A stretch of DNA of 64,000 nt from Buttiauxella sp965119215. GTDB taxonomy: Bacteria; Pseudomonadota; Gammaproteobacteria; Enterobacterales; Enterobacteriaceae. Below, one piece after another: positions 8,924-17,723 of the stretch (within the stretch, counting starts at the first letter, position 1; each line of letters opens with the position of its first letter). A model generated the notes under the pieces. That model did not search any database. It was not told where the DNA came from and saw only the letters and a program-made list of their open reading frames with translations. Where the stretch lies: contig CBCPKK010000018.1 in the NCBI GenBank assembly GCA_965119215.1, forward strand, positions 88,292 to 152,291, read 5' to 3'. The translations under genes were made by a program, and so were the position numbers.

Positions 8924-9251
8924 TATTGGTTTTGATTGAAATCATTAAACCTGGCACATTTTAACAACATTACAGAAATGACGTTTCAAAGCTGTAACTT
9001 TGCACAAATGTCACATTTACTCGCACCTCGACGCATTTAACTTTTATGAAACAGTAATAAGTGCCTTTTAAAGCAATCTGAACCGATTCATCAGTTTAAA
9101 ATATGAATATTAATTCATCGAACCCGCTTAATGTGGATGAATATTAAGCGACTGGAGTAACGTCGGCAGACTGACAACTGGTTTCTTTTTATTCAACTCG
9201 TCACGACAAGAATAGAAAGCAGGTGCAAACGCTCGCGCTTACCACTATTCT
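8924..9251. other. Intergenic region between pdhR and aroP, no gene seen
   Basis: About 330 bases of AT-rich DNA upstream of both divergent genes. No open frame with a ribosome site, no RNA gene and no mobile element could be recognised. It probably holds only upstream regulatory sequence for pdhR and aroP. Confidence 0.5.
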
Positions 9252-9280
9252 TTGCGCTGCGGTAGTCCAATGCGCAAAAT
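9252..9280 (+). promoter_or_regulatory. Candidate aroP promoter
   Basis: TTGCGC and CAAAAT are spaced by 17 bases. The predicted start near 9287 would put the two TyrR-like boxes immediately downstream, as in E. coli aroP. Confidence 0.45.
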
Positions 9281-9295
9281 ACTGGAATTTAAAAC

Positions 9296-9336
9296 CGTAA
9301 AATAAATACTACACATTACGGAATTACAAACTTACA
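9296..9336 (+). promoter_or_regulatory. Probable tandem TyrR boxes upstream of aroP
   Basis: Two 18-bp elements, CGTAAA-N6-ACTACA (9296-9313) and CGGAAT-N6-CTTACA (9319-9336), resemble TGTAAA-N6-TTTACA. Both keep the G and C 14 bases apart that TyrR requires. Their centres are 23 bp apart, the spacing of strong/weak TyrR box pairs. This fits repression of aroP by TyrR with aromatic amino acids. The individual matches are imperfect. Confidence 0.55.
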
Positions 9337-9381
9337 GAGGCGTAATCAACGCCCTGAAAATAACCACACACGAGGTTAAAG

Positions 9382-10740
9382 ATGGAACAAGGCGACACGC
9401 TTAAACGCGGCCTTAAAAACCGCCATATCCAGCTCATTGCGCTGGGTGGCGCAATCGGGACAGGTCTGTTTCTGGGCAGTGCGTCTGTCATCCAGTCCGC
9501 AGGGCCAGGGATTATTCTCGGTTACGCGATCGCAGGCTTTATTGCCTTTCTGATCATGCGCCAGTTGGGTGAGATGGTTGTTGAAGAGCCTGTAGCCGGT
9601 TCATTTAGCCACTTTGCTTACAAATACTGGGGTGGGTTTGCCGGTTTTGCTTCTGGCTGGAACTACTGGGTGCTGTATGTACTGGTAGCCATGGCAGAAC
9701 TGACCGCAGTAGGTAAATACATTCAGTTCTGGTATCCGGAAATCCCAACCTGGGCCTCTGCCGCTGTCTTTTTCGTCGTGATCAACGCCATCAACCTGAC
9801 TAACGTAAAAGTCTTTGGTGAGATGGAGTTTTGGTTCGCGATCATTAAAGTCGTCGCCGTTGTTGCCATGATTGTATTTGGTGCCTGGTTATTGTTTGGC
9901 GGCCACGCTGGCCCACAAGCCACCGTTCGCAACCTTTGGGAACAAGGCGGGTTCTTGCCACACGGCTGGACCGGGCTTGTGATGATGATGGCTATTATCA
10001 TGTTCTCCTTCGGCGGGCTGGAGCTGGTTGGTATTACAGCCGCAGAAGCCGATAACCCACATGTCAGCATCCCTAAAGCGACTAACCAGGTTATCTACCG
10101 TATTCTGATTTTCTATGTGGGCTCACTGGCTGTTCTGCTGTCTCTGATGCCGTGGACTCGCGTTACCGCTGATACCAGCCCGTTCGTTCTGATCTTCCAC
10201 GAACTGGGTGATACCTTTGTAGCAAACGCGCTGAACGTAGTTGTTCTGACTGCCGCACTGTCTGTTTATAACAGCTGTGTTTACTGCAACAGCCGCATGC
10301 TGTTTGGTCTGGCTCAACAGGGCAACGCACCGAAAGCACTACAGAAACTGGATAAACGTGGCGTGCCGGTCAATACCATTATGGTGTCTGCCCTGTTCAC
10401 TGCGTTGTGTGTATTGATCAACTACCTGGCACCAGCAGAAGCCTTTGGCCTGCTAATGGCTCTGGTGGTTTCTGCACTGGTTATCAACTGGGCGATGATT
10501 AGCCTTGCACACATCAAGTTCCGTCGTGCAAAACAGCAAGAAGGCGTGAAAACTCGCTTCCCTGCCCTGTTCTATCCGTTGGGTAACTATGTTTGCCTGC
10601 TGTTTATGGCGGCTGTGCTGGTTATCATGGCAATCACCCCAGGTATGGCTATCTCCGTATGGCTGATTCCGGTATGGGTAGTGATTCTCGGTATCGGTTA
10701 CTTCATCAAACAGAAGAACCTGAAAAGCGTTAAAGCTTAA
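9382..10740 (+). CDS. aroP: Aromatic amino acid permease AroP
   Basis: Inner-membrane proton symporter for phenylalanine, tyrosine and tryptophan, in the APC (amino acid-polyamine-organocation) superfamily. It has 452 residues, about 12 hydrophobic segments, the GGAIGTGLFLGSA motif in helix 1 (residues 18-30) and the EEPVAGSF loop near 70. Sequence is near-identical to E. coli AroP, with a shorter N terminus and C terminus. A GAGG ribosome site lies 7-8 bases before the ATG at 9382. It is transcribed divergently from pdhR, as in E. coli. Confidence 0.97.
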   Translation: MEQGDTLKRGLKNRHIQLIALGGAIGTGLFLGSASVIQSAGPGIILGYAIAGFIAFLIMRQLGEMVVEEPVAGSFSHFAYKYWGGFAGFASGWNYWVLYVLVAMAELTAVGKYIQFWYPEIPTWASAAVFFVVINAINLTNVKVFGEMEFWFAIIKVVAVVAMIVFGAWLLFGGHAGPQATVRNLWEQGGFLPHGWTGLVMMMAIIMFSFGGLELVGITAAEADNPHVSIPKATNQVIYRILIFYVGSLAVLLSLMPWTRVTADTSPFVLIFHELGDTFVANALNVVVLTAALSVYNSCVYCNSRMLFGLAQQGNAPKALQKLDKRGVPVNTIMVSALFTALCVLINYLAPAEAFGLLMALVVSALVINWAMISLAHIKFRRAKQQEGVKTRFPALFYPLGNYVCLLFMAAVLVIMAITPGMAISVWLIPVWVVILGIGYFIKQKNLKSVKA

Positions 10741-10754
10741 AGATTACTTCGGCT

Positions 10755-10794
10755 AAAAGCGCCCCGGTTGAGTCATTGCTCACCGGGGCGCTTT
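10755..10794 (+). terminator. Terminator after aroP
   Basis: AAAGCGCCCCGGT and CCGGGGCGCTTT form a long GC-rich stem (with TGAG/CTCA extending it into the loop) 15 bases past the aroP stop. The T-tract after the stem is only three bases. Confidence 0.75.
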
Positions 10795-10917
10795 GTTATC
10801 TGCTTCACACTTTCTTAACAATGACAGTATTGTCCATCTCTGTGACGGTTTCCCGACACGCAAATTATTTCTAACGGCTCGATAATCTTGTCCATATTCT
10901 GGTCAGGAGTGTTTCCA

Positions 10918-12318
10918 ATGGAAAGCGGGAAATTATCAGTTAAAGAAAAGATCGGCTACGGCATGGGCGACGCCGGATGTAATATCATCTTCGGCGCCAT
11001 TATGTTGTTTGTTAACTATTTTTATACGGATATCTTTGGTCTTGCCCCAGCGCTAGTGGGCGTTATGCTGCTTTCAATCAGGGTCATTGATGCCATAACA
11101 GACCCGATTATGGGCGCTATCGCCGACAGAACGCAGACCCGCTGGGGGCGTTTTCGTCCATGGATTTTGTGGATGGCCGCCCCATTCGCCTTCTTCAGCT
11201 ACCTGATGTTCACCACGCCTGACTGGGCTTATAGCAGCAAAGTTATCTATGCCTTTGTTACTTACTTCCTGCTCTCTTTAACCTATACCGCCATCAACAT
11301 TCCTTATTGCTCGTTAGGAAGCGTTATCACCAACGACCCGAAAGAGCGCGTGGCTTGCCAGTCGTATCGCTTTGTTATGGTTGGCATTGCAACGTTAATC
11401 CTCTCGCTTTCCCTGCTGCCAATGGTTGACTGGTTTGGCGGCGGCGACAAAGCGAAAGGTTACCAGATGGCGATGGGCGTGCTGGCCGTGCTGGGAATGT
11501 TCATGTTCCTGTTCTGCTTCACGACCGTCAGAGAACGCGTTCGCCCAGCCGTGCAGAGCAATGACGCGCTAAAAGCTGACCTGAAAGATGTGTGGAAAAA
11601 CGACCAGTGGGTGCGCATCCTGCTGCTGACCTTGTGTAACGTCTGCCCCGGTTTTATCCGCATGGCAGCCACGATGTATTACGTCACCTGGGTAATGGGC
11701 CAAAGCACCAGTTTCGCCACGCTGTTCATCAGTCTTGGCGTTGTCGGCATGATGGGCGGCAGCATGCTGGCTAAAGTACTGACTGACCGCATCTGCAAAC
11801 TGAAAGTATTCTTCTGGTGCAACATCGCGCTGGCGATTTTCTCCTCCGGTTTCTACTTCCTCGACCCACACGCCACCACGCTGATTGTGGTGATGTACTT
11901 CTTGCTCAATATCCTGCACCAGATCCCATCACCGCTGCACTGGTCACTAATGGCTGACGTAGATGATTACGGCGAGTGGAAAACGGGCAAACGCATCACC
12001 GGTATCAGCTTCTCTGGTAACTTATTCTTCCTGAAGCTAGGGTTGGCGATTGCTGGTGCAATGGTCGGTTTCCTGCTCTCCTGGTACGGCTACGATGCTG
12101 GTGCAAAACAGCAAAGCCCGGATTCCATTAACGGTATTGTGATGTTGTTTACCATCATTCCTGGCGTCGGCTATCTGATCACCGCAGGCGTGGTGCGTCT
12201 GCTGAAAGTTGACCGTGAATTGATGCAACGCATTCAGCTGGATCTGGAAAAGCGCCGTATCAACTACCGTGAATTGAACGAATACCAAGACAGCAAACCT
12301 GTTGAAGCCAAACTGTAA
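10918..12318 (+). CDS. GPH-family glycoside/pentoside:cation symporter (XynT/YagG-like)
   Basis: Inner-membrane sugar transporter of 466 residues in the glycoside-pentoside-hexuronide family of the major facilitator superfamily. Family marks near the N terminus are KIGYGMGDAGCN, then DAITDPIMGAIADRTQTRWG, and there are about 12 hydrophobic segments. I chose the ATG at 10918 because an AGGAG ribosome site ends 8 bases before it; an in-frame ATG at 10888 has none. The next gene is a GH43 glycosidase whose ribosome site overlaps this stop codon, so the pair is a transport-and-hydrolysis operon, probably for arabino- or xylo-oligosaccharides. The exact substrate cannot be told from sequence. The pair is absent between aroP and ampE in E. 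coli. Confidence 0.9.
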   Translation: MESGKLSVKEKIGYGMGDAGCNIIFGAIMLFVNYFYTDIFGLAPALVGVMLLSIRVIDAITDPIMGAIADRTQTRWGRFRPWILWMAAPFAFFSYLMFTTPDWAYSSKVIYAFVTYFLLSLTYTAINIPYCSLGSVITNDPKERVACQSYRFVMVGIATLILSLSLLPMVDWFGGGDKAKGYQMAMGVLAVLGMFMFLFCFTTVRERVRPAVQSNDALKADLKDVWKNDQWVRILLLTLCNVCPGFIRMAATMYYVTWVMGQSTSFATLFISLGVVGMMGGSMLAKVLTDRICKLKVFFWCNIALAIFSSGFYFLDPHATTLIVVMYFLLNILHQIPSPLHWSLMADVDDYGEWKTGKRITGISFSGNLFFLKLGLAIAGAMVGFLLSWYGYDAGAKQQSPDSINGIVMLFTIIPGVGYLITAGVVRLLKVDRELMQRIQLDLEKRRINYRELNEYQDSKPVEAKL

Positions 12319-12328
12319 GGAAAGCCCT

Positions 12329-13285
12329 ATGAATCAGGAGCAATGGCCGAATCCCTTTATTGAGCAGCGTGCCGACCCGTTTATTTTGTTGCATGAAGAT
12401 TGCTACTACTTTATTGCGTCGGTGCCGGAATACGACAGGCTGGAGATCCGCCGTGCGGCGACAATAAGCGAACTACCAAATGCACAGCCCGCCGTTGTCT
12501 GGCGTAAACCGAACCACGGCCCAATGAGCGAACTCATCTGGGCACCGGAACTGCATCATATTGACGGGAAATGGTACATCTACTTTGCGGCGACCCACAC
12601 ACAGGAGCTGGATCAGCTAAATATGTTCCAGCACCGAATGTTTGCGCTGGAATGTGCGGATGCCGATCCGCTAACCGGTAAATGGGTAGAAAAAGGCCAG
12701 GTGAAAACACAGTTCGACAGCTTCTGTCTTGATGCAACAACCTTTAAGCACCAGGGCAAGCAGTGGTATTTATGGGCGCAGAAAGATCCCAATATTCCCG
12801 GTAACTCCAATATCTATCTTGCTGAACTGGAAACGCCATGGGCAATAAAAGGCAATCCGGTGATGTTAAGCAAGCCAGAGTTAGACTGGGAATGTCGAGG
12901 CTTTCTGGTCAATGAAGGTCCAGCGGTTGTTGTCCATGGGGATAAGCTGTTTGTCAGTTATTCAGCCAGCGCCACCGACGAAAATTACTGTATTGGCTTG
13001 TTGTGGATAGACTTGAATGCCGATCCGACTAAAGCTGAGAACTGGCACAAATCACCGCAGCCAGTGTTTACCACCAGCTACGAAAACAAACAGTTCGGGC
13101 CAGGCCATAACAGCTTTACCAAAACGAAAGACGGAAAAGATATTCTGGTTTATCACGCCCGTAACTACACAGAAATTGAAGGCGACCCGTTGTATGACCC
13201 AAATCGCCATACACGCCTGAAAACGCTCGAGTGGGATGAAAACGGTATGCCTGTATTTGGCATACCGCCTGCGGATAATCGCTAA
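12329..13285 (+). CDS. Glycoside hydrolase family 43 protein (probable intracellular arabinofuranosidase/xylosidase)
   Basis: Encodes 318 residues with no signal peptide, so it acts in the cytoplasm on imported oligosaccharides. The GH43 five-bladed propeller residues are visible: catalytic base Asp16 in RADPFI, the pKa-tuning Asp135 in FCLDATTF, and the acid Glu196 in NEGPAVV. Overall it resembles exo-acting alpha-L-arabinofuranosidases more than beta-xylosidases, but this is an impression, not a proof. The ATG at 12329 was chosen over an in-frame ATG at 12302 because TAAGGA, which includes the stop of the transporter gene, lies 7 bases upstream. It is convergent with ampE. Confidence 0.88.
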   Translation: MNQEQWPNPFIEQRADPFILLHEDCYYFIASVPEYDRLEIRRAATISELPNAQPAVVWRKPNHGPMSELIWAPELHHIDGKWYIYFAATHTQELDQLNMFQHRMFALECADADPLTGKWVEKGQVKTQFDSFCLDATTFKHQGKQWYLWAQKDPNIPGNSNIYLAELETPWAIKGNPVMLSKPELDWECRGFLVNEGPAVVVHGDKLFVSYSASATDENYCIGLLWIDLNADPTKAENWHKSPQPVFTTSYENKQFGPGHNSFTKTKDGKDILVYHARNYTEIEGDPLYDPNRHTRLKTLEWDENGMPVFGIPPADNR

Positions 13286-13288
13286 ACT

Positions 13289-13333
13289 TTTACGGTGCTC
13301 TGGCTGCTTAGGCTTAAACCAGAGTGCCGTAAA
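13289..13333. repeat. Inverted repeat between GH43 gene and ampE
   Basis: TTTACGGTGCTCTGG and CCAGAGTGCCGTAAA pair over 15 bp with two weak positions around a 15-base loop. The right arm contains the last codons of ampE. It may act as a shared terminator of convergent genes, but there is no T-run. Confidence 0.45.
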
Positions 13334-14168
13334 TTGTCAGTAGCGCAACCACCACCAGAATCACCAGCGAGGTTTTCTTCGCCATGGAAACCGCAACTTT
13401 CGGGGTATTAATTTTGTCGAGATGGGGTTCTCGCACCAGAGAATATTGCGCCAGTTGCGTCAGTACCTGGTATTGAGAAGAGTGGCGGTCGGCCAATGAA
13501 GCAAACCACGCCGGAAGTGCTCTTTCACCGTGGCCAAGCAGCGCATATGCCACGCCTACCAGGCGCACCGGCACCCAATCCAGCACATGTAAAATGGCAT
13601 CAATACCGGAATGCAAACGCTGTTGCGGCGTGTGGTGGCGAGCAAGCCAGGTCTGCCATGCGCGCAAGAAAGCATAACCTGCCAGGGTCACCGGGCCCCA
13701 ACTTCCACCGACGATAAACCAAAAAAGCGGTGCGAGGTAAAAGCGAAAATTAATCCACAGCAGCGCATTTTGCAGCTCTTTCAGATACTGACGCTCGTCA
13801 CAATCTGGTGGCACACCATGAATAAGCGTCAGTTCATTCGCCATCGCATCACGAGCGTGGCTATCGTCATGACTCGCGGCCTGTAAATAAGCATGGTAAT
13901 GCAAACGAACCTGGCCCGCGCCAATACACAACACGCCCAGTGCAATCCAGAAGACCAGCAGCGGCACATTAAAGAACAAACCTTGCAACGCACGAATACA
14001 AAGGAAAACCACCAACATACACAGGGCAGTCATCAGAATAGTGCGTAACAACGAAAAACTTTTTACCCGCCGAAAGATGACTTCCAGACGGTGATCCAAC
14101 TGCCAGTGTTCGCCCAGCTTGAACAAGCGTTCCCAAACCATCACCAGCAGCAATGTAAACAGCGTCAT
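13314..14168 (-). CDS. ampE: Inner-membrane protein AmpE
   Basis: Membrane protein of 284 residues, the same length as E. coli AmpE, with hydrophobic segments near residues 1-15, 40-60, 68-90, 140-165 and a C-terminal segment. It is the partner of AmpD in the ampDE operon. A sensory role in beta-lactamase induction has been proposed but is not settled. Its ATG overlaps the ampD stop (ATGA, 14165-14168), so translation is coupled. No ampC or ampR lies in the window. Confidence 0.95.
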   Translation of the reverse strand: MTLFTLLLVMVWERLFKLGEHWQLDHRLEVIFRRVKSFSLLRTILMTALCMLVVFLCIRALQGLFFNVPLLVFWIALGVLCIGAGQVRLHYHAYLQAASHDDSHARDAMANELTLIHGVPPDCDERQYLKELQNALLWINFRFYLAPLFWFIVGGSWGPVTLAGYAFLRAWQTWLARHHTPQQRLHSGIDAILHVLDWVPVRLVGVAYALLGHGERALPAWFASLADRHSSQYQVLTQLAQYSLVREPHLDKINTPKVAVSMAKKTSLVILVVVALLTIYGTLV

Positions 14169-14728
14169 TTCATCTCCTTATTTGACGTCACCTCAACCGA
14201 ATGACGAAAACGCGACCAGTCAAATGCAGGACCTGGGTCTGTTTTACGCTCCGGTGCAATATCGCAGTGTCCCGTCATATGGTCAGCGATTGCCGGATAA
14301 ACCTGAATCAGTACATCAGCAATCGCGGCAAGCTGTTGATATTGCGCATCAGTATAGGGCAGCGTATCAGTGCCCTCCAGCTCAATACCGATGGAAAAAT
14401 CGTTACAACGTTCGCGCCCCTGATACAAAGAGATTCCTGCATGCCAGGCGCGTTTATCAAAGGGAACATACTGAACAATCTCACCATCACGGCGAATCAG
14501 GCAATGTGCTGAGACTCGCAAATGTGCGATTCCCGCGAAGTACGGATGGGCTTCTGAATCCAGGGTTCCAGTAAATAGCGCATCAATCCACGGCCCACCA
14601 AACTCACCCGGCGGCAAACTGATGTTATGCACCACCAGCAGCGAAGGGATTTCATCCTCCGGTCGGCAATCAAAATGTGGGGAAGAAACATGCTTTACAC
14701 CCACCAGCCAGCCGTTTTTTAGCTGCAT
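14165..14728 (-). CDS. ampD: 1,6-anhydro-N-acetylmuramyl-L-alanine amidase AmpD
   Basis: Cytosolic zinc amidase of 187 residues that cleaves the stem peptide from anhydro-muropeptides in peptidoglycan recycling, which keeps the AmpR inducer low. The first zinc ligand is His34 in LLVVHN. Later ligands lie in GHCDIAP and TDPGPAF near the C terminus. The ATG at 14726-14728 has AAGGAG 8-9 bases upstream and gives the usual length; the frame runs 28 codons further upstream without family similarity. It is divergent from nadC (82 bp between starts). Confidence 0.96.
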   Translation of the reverse strand: MQLKNGWLVGVKHVSSPHFDCRPEDEIPSLLVVHNISLPPGEFGGPWIDALFTGTLDSEAHPYFAGIAHLRVSAHCLIRRDGEIVQYVPFDKRAWHAGISLYQGRERCNDFSIGIELEGTDTLPYTDAQYQQLAAIADVLIQVYPAIADHMTGHCDIAPERKTDPGPAFDWSRFRHSVEVTSNKEMK

Positions 14729-14810
14729 CCGCGGTCTCCTTAGAGTGGTACTTGACGTCGCATCAATGTAGCATGTTTCCACATTAACTAAGCCATTTCG
14801 GAGTTTTATC

Positions 14811-15701
14811 ATGCCGCCTCGCCGTTATAACCCAGACCGCCGCCGTGACGAGCTTCTTGAACGTATTAACCTGGATATTCCCGAGGCAGTTGCTCAGGCA
14901 TTGCGTGAAGATCTCGGTGGTGATGTCGATCCTAATAACGATATAACCGCCCAATTACTGGACCCAGAACACCGTTCTCATGCTGTGGTGATCACCCGTG
15001 AAAATGGCGTATTTTGCGGTAAACGCTGGGTTGAAGAGGTGTTTACCCAGCTTGGCGGGGATGTGAAAGTGGTGTGGCATGTGGAAGATGGCCAGAGCAT
15101 TGTTGCTGACCAACCGCTTTTCGAATTAACAGGCCCTTCACGCGTGCTGCTCACGGGTGAACGTACAGCGCTTAACTTCGTGCAAACACTTTCGGGCGTT
15201 GCCAGCGAAGTCCGCACCTATGTTGATCTGCTGGCAGGTACAAAAACACAGTTGCTGGACACCCGTAAAACGCTGCCAGGACTGCGTACCGCCCTGAAAT
15301 ATGCCGTGTTATGCGGCGGCGGCAGTAACCACCGTTTAGGGTTGTCCGATGCCTTCCTGATTAAAGAGAACCACATCATCTCCTCAGGTTCGGTTCGTCA
15401 GGCGGTGGAAAAAGCCTTCTGGCTGCATCCGGATGTCCCTGTAGAAGTCGAAGTTGAGTCGCTTGAAGAGCTTGAACAGGCGCTGCATGCCGGAGCTGAC
15501 ATTATTATGCTCGATAATTTCAACGTCGAAGACATGTGCAAAGCTGTCGCCATCACTAAAGATAAAGCGCGTCTGGAAGTTTCCGGAAACGTGACCAAAG
15601 AAACCATTCGTGAATTTGCCCTGACCGGTGTCGACTTTATCTCTGTCGGTGCGCTGACAAAACATGTTCGTGCACTCGACCTTTCCATGCGCTTCCGTTA
15701 A
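14811..15701 (+). CDS. nadC: Quinolinate phosphoribosyltransferase (nicotinate-nucleotide pyrophosphorylase)
   Basis: Converts quinolinate and phosphoribosyl pyrophosphate to nicotinate mononucleotide, the last step of de novo NAD precursor synthesis. It has 296 residues and near-identity to E. coli NadC. Visible family motifs are LLDTRKTLPGLR (PRPP/quinolinate pocket, near residue 145), GGGSNHRLGLSDAFLIKENH, and EVSGN...GVDFISVGALTKH at the C terminus. It is a single gene with its own terminator. Confidence 0.97.
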   Translation: MPPRRYNPDRRRDELLERINLDIPEAVAQALREDLGGDVDPNNDITAQLLDPEHRSHAVVITRENGVFCGKRWVEEVFTQLGGDVKVVWHVEDGQSIVADQPLFELTGPSRVLLTGERTALNFVQTLSGVASEVRTYVDLLAGTKTQLLDTRKTLPGLRTALKYAVLCGGGSNHRLGLSDAFLIKENHIISSGSVRQAVEKAFWLHPDVPVEVEVESLEELEQALHAGADIIMLDNFNVEDMCKAVAITKDKARLEVSGNVTKETIREFALTGVDFISVGALTKHVRALDLSMRFR

Positions 15702-15711
15702 TTCCTGCAAG

Positions 15712-15741
15712 GCAGATGAGCTAAAACTCATCTGCTTTTTT
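15712..15741 (+). terminator. Terminator after nadC
   Basis: GCAGATGAG, loop CTAAAA, CTCATCTGC, then six Ts, 10 bases past the nadC stop. Confidence 0.9.
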
Positions 15742-15890
15742 CCTTCTGTTACGACCCATCTCGCATTTTCATTGCGGCGTACTGCAAACCATAAATAAAT
15801 CCTGGAAGGCGACTTCCTGATGCTTTCGTTCACCCTCGCCTCGTTCATTTAAACGGAGCAAAGTGCCGCCATCCCAATCAGGAGCGGCAT

Positions 15891-16340
15891 ATGAACAAAC
15901 AACAAGGATTCACACTTATCGAGCTGATGGTGGTCATCGGCATTATTGCGATTCTTAGCGCCATTGGTATTCCCTCATACCAAAACTACCTGCGCAAAGC
16001 AGCGCTTACCGACATGCTACAAACCTTTATCCCCTATCGAACCGCCGTCGAACTGTGCGCGATTGAGCGAGGTGGGATCGGTGAATGCGATGCAGGTAGC
16101 AACAATATTCCATCACCTAAAACGACCCGTTACGTCAACGGGATGAGTGTTGAACAGGGTGTGGTCACGTTGACTGGGCAAGAAAGCCTTAATGGGCTTA
16201 CCGTGTCTTTATCCCCTCGCTGGACTGACAGCGAAGGTGTTGAAGGTTGGTCACGAACATGCGCGACTACTGATAATGGCTCGCTGCAACAATCCTGCGA
16301 AGATGTGTTCCGCTTCGATACTAACCAGGCGAGGAATTAG
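15891..16340 (+). CDS. ppdD: Type IV major prepilin PpdD
   Basis: Prepilin of 149 residues. The short leader MNKQQG is followed by the prepilin peptidase site G|FTLIELMVVIGIIAI, with Phe+1 and Glu+5 of the mature pilin. Two pairs of Cys in the C-terminal part fit the disulfides of this pilin class. It is the first gene of ppdD-hofB-hofC. In E. coli the system is poorly expressed under laboratory conditions and is linked to natural-competence regulation. The ATG has AGGAG 10 bases upstream. Confidence 0.96.
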   Translation: MNKQQGFTLIELMVVIGIIAILSAIGIPSYQNYLRKAALTDMLQTFIPYRTAVELCAIERGGIGECDAGSNNIPSPKTTRYVNGMSVEQGVVTLTGQESLNGLTVSLSPRWTDSEGVEGWSRTCATTDNGSLQQSCEDVFRFDTNQARN

Positions 16341-16343
16341 GTC

Positions 16344-17723
16344 ATGCGTAACCAGCAGATCCTCGCACTATGTAACCAATATCAGGCGCTGTTACTTTCT
16401 GAAGCCCCAGCGCTACACATCGCTATTGCGCCAAATCCACCAGCAGAATTTTTCGAAGCATTGCGTTTTATCTGTGACAAACCGGTAAATGTTGAATATT
16501 GGCCCACCGAACAACTGGAAAAAGCACGGCATTCACGCATTCCCGCGCCTTTAGAAGAACAGCCAGAGAGCAGTGCATCAGTGGTTCAATTGCTCCACGA
16601 CACTCTCCACAAAGCCATTCAACTGCGTGCGTCAGACATTCATTTTGAACCCGTAGAACACGGATATCAGATTCGTTTTCGTGTCGATGGCGTGCTGCAA
16701 TTACAACCGCTGCTATCAGTTCATTTAGCCGCACCGTTAACTGCACGGCTCAAAGTTTTGGGGAACCTGGATATTGCGGAACGCCGCCTTCCGCAAGATG
16801 GGCAAATGGAGATCGCCGTCGAGCAGCATACCTGCTCATTTCGCATTGCGACGCTGCCGGTTTATCACGGTGAAAAAGTTGTCTTACGACTGATGACACA
16901 AACGGCACAAACCTTTGAGTTATCAGAATTAGGCATGTCACCTGATAACTGCGCGAAGTTTCAACACGCTTTAGCCAACCCGCAAGGCATGATTCTGGTG
17001 ACAGGCCCCACCGGGAGCGGGAAAACCATCACACTTTACAGCGCATTAAAGCTACTCAACCAGGTCTCGACTAATCTGTGTAGTGTTGAAGACCCGATAG
17101 AAATCCCTATGCGCGGGCTTAATCAAACGCAAATAAACACTAAAGCAGGGCTGAATTTTCAGAGTGTATTGCGCGCCTTATTGCGCCAGGACCCGGATAT
17201 CATCATGGTGGGTGAAATCCGCGATGGTGACACGGCAGAAATTGCTATTAAAGCCGCGCAAACAGGGCATCTGGTTCTTTCAACTCTACATACTAACTCA
17301 ACGGCTGAAACCGTCGTGCGCCTTGAGCAAATGGGTGTCGAGCGCTGGATGTTGGCTTCGGCACTGAATATGGTGGTCGCGCAACGACTGGTGCGTAAGC
17401 TCTGTCCGCACTGCAAACAACGGCACGCCGAAGATATTATTTTACCTGGAACGCTTTGGGCAGGAGCATTGCCTCACTGGCAGGCAGTCGGCTGTGAACG
17501 TTGTTACGGCGGCTTCTACGGGCGAAGTGCATTGTTTGAAATCCTGCTGGTCGACCCCACCCTACAATCTGCCATTATCAAAGGAATGGCTGCCCACGAA
17601 CTCGAAACGTTGGCACGTCAGCATGGTATGAAAACACTATTCGAAAGTGGCTGTCAGGCCGTTGAGCAGGGCCTCACCACGCTTGAAGAGTTATATCGTG
17701 TGCTGGGCGTTCCTCATGGCTAA
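16344..17723 (+). CDS. hofB: Type IV pilus assembly ATPase HofB (PilB/GspE family)
   Basis: Cytoplasmic secretion ATPase of 459 residues that powers pilus extension. Visible are Walker A GPTGSGKT at residues 221-228, the Asp and His boxes (SVEDPIE; GHLVLSTLHTNS), Walker B around IIMVGEIRD, and zinc-ribbon cysteines (CPHC and CERC) near 355-385. The N-terminal 75 residues are poorly conserved relative to E. coli, while the core is close. It starts 3 bases behind ppdD. Confidence 0.95.
   Translation: MRNQQILALCNQYQALLLSEAPALHIAIAPNPPAEFFEALRFICDKPVNVEYWPTEQLEKARHSRIPAPLEEQPESSASVVQLLHDTLHKAIQLRASDIHFEPVEHGYQIRFRVDGVLQLQPLLSVHLAAPLTARLKVLGNLDIAERRLPQDGQMEIAVEQHTCSFRIATLPVYHGEKVVLRLMTQTAQTFELSELGMSPDNCAKFQHALANPQGMILVTGPTGSGKTITLYSALKLLNQVSTNLCSVEDPIEIPMRGLNQTQINTKAGLNFQSVLRALLRQDPDIIMVGEIRDGDTAEIAIKAAQTGHLVLSTLHTNSTAETVVRLEQMGVERWMLASALNMVVAQRLVRKLCPHCKQRHAEDIILPGTLWAGALPHWQAVGCERCYGGFYGRSALFEILLVDPTLQSAIIKGMAAHELETLARQHGMKTLFESGCQAVEQGLTTLEELYRVLGVPHG

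Noticed and set aside
10830..10870. CRP site upstream of the transporter/GH43 pair
   Set aside because: Only one half-site (TGTGA) is convincing. The second half does not match at the right spacing.
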